Shown here piece after piece: positions 57,854 to 64,000 of a DNA stretch of 64,000 nucleotides. Each line of letters begins with the position of its first letter. The first letter of the stretch is position 1. The notes beneath the pieces were generated by a model. The model was given only the letters and a program-made list of their open reading frames with translations. It ran no database searches and had not been told where the DNA came from. The position numbers and the translations under genes were made by a program. This stretch comes from Actinomycetota bacterium (GTDB lineage: Bacteria; Actinomycetota; Actinomycetes; Mycobacteriales; JACQDL01), in assembly GCA_016201065.1 (NCBI GenBank), contig JACQDL010000057.1:100572-164571 (forward strand). Reading direction: 5' to 3'.

Positions 57854-59290
57854 ATGTCAGTCACGAGTCAGGGCACCCCCGGGCCGGGTGCCGCGCTGGA
57901 GATACGACCGGGTGAGTACGGCGAGCGGGTGGCTGCCGTCGAGCCGGGTGGCGTGGAGTTCATCCCGACCGCCGAGCGGCACGGCCGACCCCGCCAGCTG
58001 CTGTGGACCTGGGCGTCGCCGAACCTGGAGTTCGCCACCATCTTCGTGGGCGTGATCTCCGTGGAGTTCTTCGGCCTGAGTTTCTGGCAGGCGCTGCTCG
58101 CGCTGTTCGTCGGCACCGTGCTCGGGTCGGTGACCCACGGCGTGCTCTCCGCCCGCGGCCCCGGGCACGGTGTCCCGCAGATGGTGCTCGGCCGGGTCGC
58201 CTTCGGTCACTGGGGCAACCTGCTGCCCGCCGGGCTGATGTCACTGATGGCCGGGATCGGCTGGTTCGCGGTGAACAGCGTGAGCGGGGCGTTCGCGCTG
58301 GCCGCCCTCACCCACCTACCCGACCTGGCCAGCCTGGCGCTCGTCGTCGCGGCACAGATCGCGGTGGCGTTCTTCGGGCACAACCTGGTCCACGTCTTCG
58401 AGCGGCTGATGTTTCCGTTCCTGGCCGTGGTCTTCGCCGTCGGCGCGGTGGTCATCTTCAGCAAGTCGCACCCGGGTGCCCCGGGCACCGGCGGTGGCAC
58501 CGGCGGCATGCTGATCACCGCGGCGGCGGCGTTCGGCTACGCCGCGGGGTGGAACCCCTACGCCGCCGACTACACCCGCTACCTGCCGGCCGACGCCCGC
58601 CGCCGCCTCGTCGGCGGCTACGCCGGCCTGGGCATGTTCCTCTCCTGTTTCCTGCTGGAGGCCGTCGGTGCCGCCTCGGTGACCATCGGCGCCCCCGAAG
58701 GCAATCCGACGGCGGCGTTCACCGGCAACCTGCCGAGCATCCTCGCCCAGCTCACCCTGCTCGCGATCGCGGTGGGCGCGGTGTCGGCCAACGTTCTCAA
58801 CATCTACTCCGGCGCGATGGCGTTCCTCACGATGGGGCTGCGGGTCTCCCTGGCCTTCCGCCGCGCCCTGGTGGGGTTGATCTTCGGTGTGCTCGGGTTC
58901 CTCGTGGCGTGGTCCGGGCTGAGCGACGCGGGCACGAAGTACGAGAACTTCCTGCTGGTCGTCGCCTACTGGGTCGGTCCGTGGCTCGGCGTCGTCTTCG
59001 CCGACCAGTGGCTGCGCCGCGGCCAGCGCATCGACGGCATGTTCTTCGACCGCGCATACCGGAACTTGGCCGGTCCGGCGTCGATGCTGGTGGGGATGGC
59101 GATCTCGATCCCGCTCTTCTCCAACCAACAGCTGTACGTCGGGGTGGTGGCCAGGCACGTGCCCGCAGTCGGTGACATCACCTTCCTGGTCGGGTTCGTG
59201 CTGTCCCTGCTCAGCTACCTGCTGCTGACCCGCCGGGTGCGGCAACCCGCGGCGCAGCGACTGGAACCCTCGCCGGACCGCACGGTGTGA
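57854..59290 (+). CDS. NCS1-family cytosine/purine permease
   Basis: 478 residues with 12 predicted membrane helices. WTWASPNLEFATIFVGVISVEFFG and AAGWNPYAADYTRYLP are NCS1 motifs (the second is in helix 6-7). It imports cytosine or related nucleobases with a cation. GGCAGG precedes ATG 57854; the track start at 57806 is weaker. It follows the deaminase gene directly and completes an import-deamination pair. Confidence 0.9.
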   Translation: MSVTSQGTPGPGAALEIRPGEYGERVAAVEPGGVEFIPTAERHGRPRQLLWTWASPNLEFATIFVGVISVEFFGLSFWQALLALFVGTVLGSVTHGVLSARGPGHGVPQMVLGRVAFGHWGNLLPAGLMSLMAGIGWFAVNSVSGAFALAALTHLPDLASLALVVAAQIAVAFFGHNLVHVFERLMFPFLAVVFAVGAVVIFSKSHPGAPGTGGGTGGMLITAAAAFGYAAGWNPYAADYTRYLPADARRRLVGGYAGLGMFLSCFLLEAVGAASVTIGAPEGNPTAAFTGNLPSILAQLTLLAIAVGAVSANVLNIYSGAMAFLTMGLRVSLAFRRALVGLIFGVLGFLVAWSGLSDAGTKYENFLLVVAYWVGPWLGVVFADQWLRRGQRIDGMFFDRAYRNLAGPASMLVGMAISIPLFSNQQLYVGVVARHVPAVGDITFLVGFVLSLLSYLLLTRRVRQPAAQRLEPSPDRTV

Positions 59291-59336
59291 CCCATCCGGC
59301 GGCGCGGCACCACCTCCGCGCCGCCACCAGCCACCA

Positions 59337-59352
59337 ATACCCCTAGGGGTAT
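59337..59352. promoter_or_regulatory. Perfect CsoR/CstR-like palindrome
   Basis: ATACCCCTAGGGGTAT is a perfect 16-bp palindrome and the form of sites bound by copper sensor CsoR or persulfide sensor CstR. TAGGCT (59356-59361) just after it is a plausible -10, so the protein would block a promoter. No CsoR-like gene is in the window. Confidence 0.65.
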
Positions 59353-59464
59353 CTGTTAGGCTGAGCCCAGCCGCCCATGCGCGGACCGTGGCCGCAGGCC
59401 GTCGACGTCGTGGCGCGGTTCTGTCTTGTCGCCGCCCTACCCAGGATGACCCCGAGGAGATCAC

Positions 59465-59635
59465 ATGTGCCAGCCCGCCACCTGCCGGACCTGCGGCAAG
59501 GCCTCCTACACCGGCTGTGGTCAGCACGTCGAGCAGGTCCTGCGCGGTGTCGCCAGGAACCAGCGGTGCTCCTGCCCACCGAGCGCGCGGCGCGCCAGCG
59601 GTGGCTCACTGCTGTCCCGGCTTCTGGGCCGCTGA
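59465..59635 (+). CDS. Small Cys-rich protein, likely metal-binding
   Basis: 56 residues, too short for the ORF track. It has six Cys (C2, C7, C10, C18, C35, C37), with CRTCGK forming a CxxC knuckle and CSC another pair, and a conserved GCGQHVEQVL segment. ATG 59465 has GAGGAGATCAC upstream. A zinc or copper site, or a persulfide-sensitive thiol cluster, is likely. The perfect CsoR/CstR-like palindrome about 113 bp upstream suggests control by copper or sulfane sulfur. The 3' end overlaps the converging ackA gene by 30 bp. The biochemical role is unknown. Confidence 0.75.
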   Translation: MCQPATCRTCGKASYTGCGQHVEQVLRGVARNQRCSCPPSARRASGGSLLSRLLGR

Positions 59636-60778
59636 CCCCACACCCACGCCAGGCTCATCGACCGGGCCGTGCGCGGTGCCGGTGGTGAGGGTGGCCCGGA
59701 CCTCCCGGGCGATCTCCAGATCCTCCCGGGCGGCCACCACGACGGTCGCCGCGTGGGCGCCGGCCGCGCTGATGTCCGCGTCCGCACCCGACCGCACCGC
59801 CTCGTTGCGGTCGGGTGCGACCCGGACCCCGAGGAAGGCCAACCCCCCGGCCGCCTCGGCCCGGGTCCACGGGTCGTGCTCGCCCACCCCGCCGGTGAAC
59901 ACCAGCACGTCCAGCCCGTTCATGGCCGCGGCCATGGCCGCGATCTCGCGGCGCAGCCGGTGCTGGTAGACCTCCACCGCGAGCCGGGCCCCGCTGTCGC
60001 CGGCCGCAGCGGCACGCCGGACGTCGCGCAGGTCACCGCTGCCAGCCAGCCCGGTCAGCCCGGACTCGTGCTCCAACGCCTCCGACACCTCCGACACGGT
60101 GAGCCCACCGCGCTGCAGCAGCCACAGCAGCAGGCCCGGGTCGACGCTGCCGGAGCGGGTCGCCATCACCAGCCCCTCCAGTGGGGTGAATCCCATCGTG
60201 GTGTCCACCGACCGCCCACCGGCCACCGCCGCCAGCGACGCGCCGGCGCCGAGGTGGCAGCTCACGATGCGCAGCCCCGCCAGGTCCCTCCCGAGCAGCT
60301 CGGCCGCCCGCCGGGTGGCGTGGGCGTGGGAGAGGCCGTGGAAGCCGTACCGTCGCAGCGGCCACCGCTGCCGCCACCGCGCGGGCAGCGCGTACGTCGT
60401 CGCTGCGGCGGGCAGGTCGGCGTGGAACGCGGTGTCGAAGCAGGCCACCGCCGGCGCGTCGGGCAACGCCGCCCGCACCGCGTCGATGCCGGCGAGGGCC
60501 TGCGGCTGGTGCAGCGGTGCCAGGTCGGTGAGCGCGGCGATCCGCTCCCGGACGACGGGGTCCAGCACCGCCGGGCCACGGAAGTCGGCACCGCCGTGCA
60601 CCACGCGGTGCCCCACCGCGTCGATCCGGTCCGTCTGCCGCACGAACCGGGCGACCTCGTCGGCCGCGCCGTCACCGGACCACCGCGACACCGTGTGCGC
60701 GGCCAGCACCGTGCCGGCCGGGTCCAGCACGCTCAGCTTGAGGCTGGACGAGCCGGCGTTCACCACGAGCACCCGCAT
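59606..60778 (-). CDS. ackA: Acetate kinase
   Basis: 390 residues, ASKHA fold. LVVNAGSSSLKLSVL at the N-terminus, GHRVVHGG, YGFHGLSHAHATRRAAE and SCHLGAGASLAAVAGGRSVDTTMGFTPLEGL are the acetate-kinase signatures. It converts acetyl-phosphate + ADP to acetate + ATP. ATG 60778 is the homologous start; the track's 61771 runs through the phosphoketolase gene. Gap to the phosphoketolase stop is 20 nt, so one operon. Together they give ATP from pentose or hexose phosphates without pyruvate oxidation. Confidence 0.93.
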   Translation of the reverse strand: MRVLVVNAGSSSLKLSVLDPAGTVLAAHTVSRWSGDGAADEVARFVRQTDRIDAVGHRVVHGGADFRGPAVLDPVVRERIAALTDLAPLHQPQALAGIDAVRAALPDAPAVACFDTAFHADLPAAATTYALPARWRQRWPLRRYGFHGLSHAHATRRAAELLGRDLAGLRIVSCHLGAGASLAAVAGGRSVDTTMGFTPLEGLVMATRSGSVDPGLLLWLLQRGGLTVSEVSEALEHESGLTGLAGSGDLRDVRRAAAAGDSGARLAVEVYQHRLRREIAAMAAAMNGLDVLVFTGGVGEHDPWTRAEAAGGLAFLGVRVAPDRNEAVRSGADADISAAGAHAATVVVAAREDLEIAREVRATLTTGTAHGPVDEPGVGVGSAAQKPGQQ

Positions 60779-60798
60779 GTCGGCGGGGCCGATGGTGG

Positions 60799-63171
60799 TC
60801 AGAACGGCCACCGCCAGTCGCGGATCTCCGGCAGGTCCTCCCCGTAGGTCCGGGTCCACTGATGGTGCTGGATGCGCTTGTCCCGCATGAGCTGCTGGAC
60901 CCGGGCACCCCGGGAGCCGAGGCCGGGGATGCGGTCGAGCACGTCGACGACCAGCTGAAACCGGTCCATGTCGTTGATCACCAACATGTCGAACGGCGTG
61001 GTCGTGGTGCCCTCCTCCTTGTACCCGCGCACGTGCAGGTTGGCGTGGTTGGTACGCCGGTAGGTCAGCCGGTGGATCAGCCAGGGGTAGCCGTGGAAGG
61101 CGAAGATCACCGGCCGGTCGGTGGTGAACAGCGCGTCGAACTCGCTGTCGGTCAGGCCGTGCGGGTGCTCGGTGTCGGGTTGCAACCGCATCAGGTCGAC
61201 CACGTTGACGACCCGGATCTTCAGCTCCGGCAGCTGCTCGCGGAGCAGCGCCGCAGCCGCCAGCACCTCCAGCGTCGGCGCGTCCCCGGCGCAGCCGAGC
61301 ACCGCATCCGGCTCCCCATCGTCCTCGGTACCGGCCCACTGCCAGACGCCAACGCCACGGGTGCAGTGCAGCACCGCCTCCTCGACGCTCAGCCAGTCCG
61401 GTGTCAGGTTCTTGCCGGCCACGATGACGTTGACGTAGTTGCGGCTGCGCAGGCAGTGGTCGGCAACCGACAGCAACGTGTTGGTGTCCGGCGGCAGGTA
61501 GACCCGGACCACCTCGGCCTTCTTGTTCACCACATGGTCGAGGAACCCGGGGTCCTGGTGCGAGAACCCGTTGTGGTCCTGCCGCCATACGTGCGAGGTG
61601 AGCAGGTAGTTCAGGGAGGCGACCGAACGCCGCCAGTCCAGCCGCTGGTGCGTCTTGAGCCACTTCGCGTGCTGGTTGAACATCGAGTCGACGATGTGGA
61701 TGAATGCCTCGTAGCAGGAGAAGAGGCCGTGCCGGCCGGTGAGCAGGTACCCCTCCAGCCAGCCCTGGCACAGATGCTCCGACAGCACCTCCAGCACCCG
61801 GCCGTCGCGGGCCAGGTGCTCATCGACGTCCAGCGTCGGCAGCTGCCACTGCTTGCCGGTGACCTCGTACACCGCGTCGAGCCGGTTGGAGGCGGTCTCG
61901 TCGGGTCCGAACAGCCGGAAGTTGCGCGCCTCGGCGTTGGCCGACATCACCTCCCGCAGCATCGCCCCGAGCACCCGGGTCGGCTCGGAGACGCTCTCGC
62001 CGTGCCCGGTCACCTTGACGCCGTAGTCGCGGAAGTCCGGCAGGATCAGGTCCCGCAGCAGCAGGCCACCGTTGGCGTGCGGGTTGGCACCCATCCGCCG
62101 CGCCCCGTCCGGGACGAGGTCCAGCAGCTCCGGAACCGGCCGGCCGCGGTCGTCGAACAGTTCCTCCGGGCGGTAGCTACGCAGCCACGCCTCCAGCATC
62201 CGCAGGTGGTCGGGGTTCTCCCGGACCGCCGCCAGCGGCACCTGGTGCGCCCGCCAGGTCCCCTCCACCGGCACCCCGTCCACGACGGCCGGGCCGGTCC
62301 AGCCCTTCGGCGAACGCAACACGACCATCGGCCAGCGGGGACGGTCCGCCGACTCCCCGGACCGCGCGCGGCGTTGGATGTCGTGGATGTCGGCCACGAC
62401 CCGGTCCAGCGTGCTCGCCATCTGCTGGTGCATCGACTCCGGCTCGCTTCCCTGCACGCTGTACGGCTGGTAGCCGTAGCCGCGCAGCAGTGACTCCAGC
62501 TCCTCCTGCGGGAGCCGGGCCAGCACCGTCGGGTTGGCGATCTTGTATCCGTTGAGGTGCAGGATCGGCAGGACCGCGCCGTCGTGGATCGGGTCGAGGA
62601 ACTTGTTCGCGTGCCAGCTCGCCGCCAGCGGACCGGTCTCCGCCTCGCCGTCGCCGACGACGCAGGCGACCGTGAGGTCGGGGTTGTCGAACGCCGCCCC
62701 GAAGGCGTGCGCCAGGGAGTACCCCAGCTCACCGCCCTCATGGATCGAACCCGGGATCTCGGGGGCGACGTGGCTGGGCACCCCGCCCGGGAAGGAGAAC
62801 TGCCGGAACAGCTCCCGCATCCCCCGGGCGTCCCGGGCGATGTTCGGGTACGCCTCGCTGTAGCTCCCCTCCAGCCAGGTGTTGGCGAGGATGGCCGGTC
62901 CGCCGTGCCCCGGCCCGATCACGTACATCATGTTCAGGTCCCGAGCCTTGATCACCCGGTTGAGGTGGGCGTAGATGAAGTTCAGGCCGGGCGTGGTGCC
63001 CCAGTGACCGAGCAACCGGGCCTTGAGGTGCTCACGGGCCAGCGGCTCGGTCAGCAGCGGGTTGTCCAGCAGGTAGATCTGCCCCACCGACAGGTAGTTC
63101 GCCGCGCGCCAGTAGGCGTCGGTCAGGTGCAGCTCCTCGGCACCCAGCGGCGTGTCCAGCTGTACGGGCAT
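60799..63171 (-). CDS. xfp: Phosphoketolase (xylulose-5-/fructose-6-phosphate)
   Basis: 790 residues, full length. Thiamine-diphosphate motif [46 protein letters not shown] and [22 protein letters not shown]. The C-terminal [24 protein letters not shown] completes the fold. It forms acetyl-phosphate from xylulose-5-P (and usually fructose-6-P) with Pi. Start ATG 63171 follows GGGGGA; ATG 63198 is possible. Acetate kinase is encoded next, 20 nt on. I see no DosR-like box in the 254-bp upstream region. Confidence 0.95.
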   Translation of the reverse strand: MPVQLDTPLGAEELHLTDAYWRAANYLSVGQIYLLDNPLLTEPLAREHLKARLLGHWGTTPGLNFIYAHLNRVIKARDLNMMYVIGPGHGGPAILANTWLEGSYSEAYPNIARDARGMRELFRQFSFPGGVPSHVAPEIPGSIHEGGELGYSLAHAFGAAFDNPDLTVACVVGDGEAETGPLAASWHANKFLDPIHDGAVLPILHLNGYKIANPTVLARLPQEELESLLRGYGYQPYSVQGSEPESMHQQMASTLDRVVADIHDIQRRARSGESADRPRWPMVVLRSPKGWTGPAVVDGVPVEGTWRAHQVPLAAVRENPDHLRMLEAWLRSYRPEELFDDRGRPVPELLDLVPDGARRMGANPHANGGLLLRDLILPDFRDYGVKVTGHGESVSEPTRVLGAMLREVMSANAEARNFRLFGPDETASNRLDAVYEVTGKQWQLPTLDVDEHLARDGRVLEVLSEHLCQGWLEGYLLTGRHGLFSCYEAFIHIVDSMFNQHAKWLKTHQRLDWRRSVASLNYLLTSHVWRQDHNGFSHQDPGFLDHVVNKKAEVVRVYLPPDTNTLLSVADHCLRSRNYVNVIVAGKNLTPDWLSVEEAVLHCTRGVGVWQWAGTEDDGEPDAVLGCAGDAPTLEVLAAAALLREQLPELKIRVVNVVDLMRLQPDTEHPHGLTDSEFDALFTTDRPVIFAFHGYPWLIHRLTYRRTNHANLHVRGYKEEGTTTTPFDMLVINDMDRFQLVVDVLDRIPGLGSRGARVQQLMRDKRIQHHQWTRTYGEDLPEIRDWRWPF

Positions 63172-63425
63172 GACGCGCTGTCCCCCAGTCCTGGTCATGG
63201 GTCATCCCTGGCGTCGGATCACGGTGTGCGACCGACCTCGGCCAGCCAGGTTGCACCCCGAACCTATCCCTGACCGACGTGCTGCCCCACCCGACGCACC
63301 GAGCCAGGAGCGAGCATTCGATGCCACACCGCGGTCATCCGAGTCTGGCAGGGTGTGTGACATGACCGACCACCCGCTCGAGCGGCACAGCAGTGCCGGC
63401 GCCTGACCCGGGAGATCCGAACACA

Positions 63426-63902
63426 GTGTCCAAGGGCCGCGAGCCTGCGGGACCGGTACCCGACCAGGGTCGACCCACCCTGCGGGCTGACTGCGAGAGC
63501 TGTTTCGCGCTGTGCTGTGTCGCGCCAGCCTTCCTGGCCTCGGCGGACTTCGCGATCAGCAAGGACGCCGGACACCCCTGTCCCCAGCTCCAACCGGACT
63601 TCCGCTGCACCATCCACCCCCGCCTCAGGCAGCAGGGATTTCCGGGTTGCACCGTCTACGACTGCTTCGGAGCGGGTCAGAAGGTCTCCCAGGTCACCTT
63701 CGGTGGACAGGACTGGCGGAGCGTCCCGCACACCGCGGACCAGATGTTCGACGTATTCCCGATCATGCGACAGCTGCATGAGCTGCTCTGGTACCTGACC
63801 GAGGCGCTGACCCGACCGGCGGCTCACCCGGTTCACGGCGAGCTCCGCAGCACGCTCGACGACATTGAGGCATTCCGCGTAACTGGTGCTCACGGTGTGT
63901 GA
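63426..63902 (+). pseudogene. Truncated N-terminal part of a pentapeptide-repeat-family protein
   Basis: 158 codons. The head DCESCFALCCVAPAFLASADFAISKDAGHPCPQL, FRCTIHPRLRQQGFPGCTVYDCFGAGQKVSQVTFGG and PIMRQLHELLWYLTEALTRPAAHPVHGELRS match the Cys-rich N-terminal region of actinobacterial pentapeptide-repeat proteins of about 270-280 residues. After DDIEAF homology stops (RVTGAHGV) and a stop follows; the A(D/N)LxX repeats are missing. GTG 63426 with GGGAG upstream is the likely start; the track begins at 63393. The break lies about 20-35 bp from a transposase-like 3' end, suggesting an insertion. The head may still fold as a metal-binding module. Confidence 0.65.
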
Positions 63903-63915
63903 TTGCCGGTGTGGG

Positions 63916-63999
63916 TCAGGTGGTGCGGTGGTGCTCGTGGTGAAGCAGGACCAGGGCTGCGGCGACGATATCGCCGATGCGTTGCGGGCAGCCACGCCA
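63916..63999 (-). mobile_element. Possible 3' end of a transposase gene, cut by the window edge
   Basis: The minus strand reads WRGCPQRIGDIVAAALVLLHHEHHRTT-stop and continues past position 64000. This looks like the C-terminal end of an IS transposase (IVAAALVLLHxEHHR pattern). It starts only 14 bp after the truncated pentapeptide gene, and terminal repeats cannot be defined from the visible part. Low sequence content makes the assignment tentative. Confidence 0.4.
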
Positions 64000-64000
64000 G

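Noticed and set aside
63172-63425. DosR-like box before phosphoketolase
   Set aside because: No GGGACC/GGnCCC pair at a workable position; the GGGACCGGTACCCG at 63449-63462 lies inside the next gene.

Overview
The window is about 72% G+C by eye. It has many GTG starts, clear GGAGG-type ribosome sites and actinobacterial gene families. It also carries a Mycobacterium-type fabG-inhA-hemH/moxR/ripA/acn block. It therefore comes from a high-GC actinomycete; I cannot fix the genus. I saw no rRNA, tRNA or CRISPR array. The only mobile-element trace is a possible transposase end at the right edge.

Region 1 (1-8.2 kb) is a compact DosR/DevR-type hypoxia (dormancy) island. It holds a CBS-BON protein, two Acg-like nitroreductases, a DevR-like response regulator, a DosS/DosT-like GAF-GAF histidine kinase, a PNPOx-fold protein and three universal stress proteins. 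I found six near-identical 15-bp palindromic sites (consensus NGGACCTTYGNCCCT), placed before almost every transcription unit of the island. A 180-kDa NAD-glutamate dehydrogenase follows (8.4-13.3 kb).

Region 2 (13.3-24.4 kb) is acyl-CoA catabolism. An SDR-acyl-CoA dehydrogenase-SDR operon has an adjacent TetR gene. A 3-methylcrotonyl-CoA carboxylase-type cluster (carboxyltransferase, biotin carboxylase, HMG-CoA lyase, acyl-CoA dehydrogenase) has a divergent TetR gene and a palindromic operator. Between the two sits a decayed toxin-antitoxin-like pair.

Region 3 (24.4-38.4 kb) is housekeeping and accessory: a GT-C-like membrane protein, MoaB/MogA, MoaA, FluC-DUF190-FluC, a DrrAB-type ABC exporter, a cold-shock protein, the ATP-dependent ligase LigB, an SPFH-NfeD pair and conserved hypotheticals.

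Region 4 (38.4-57.1 kb) resembles the M. tuberculosis Rv1472-Rv1485 locus: hemH, inhA, fabG, VWA, DUF58, moxR, a RipA-like NlpC/P60 protein, aconitase, an ABC exporter, enoyl-CoA hydratase, a small HTH protein, a TetR gene with an epimerase and an ABC-F protein. The moxR/ripA intergenic region is highly structured and may encode a small RNA.

Region 5 (57.1-64 kb) holds a yeast-type cytosine deaminase with an NCS1 permease. Next is a small Cys-rich protein behind a perfect CsoR/CstR-like palindrome. A phosphoketolase-acetate kinase operon follows. The window ends in a pentapeptide-repeat-family gene truncated beside a transposase-like 3' end. The hypoxia island, phosphoketolase/AckA and the stress proteins together suggest a lifestyle with low-oxygen or low-energy phases.
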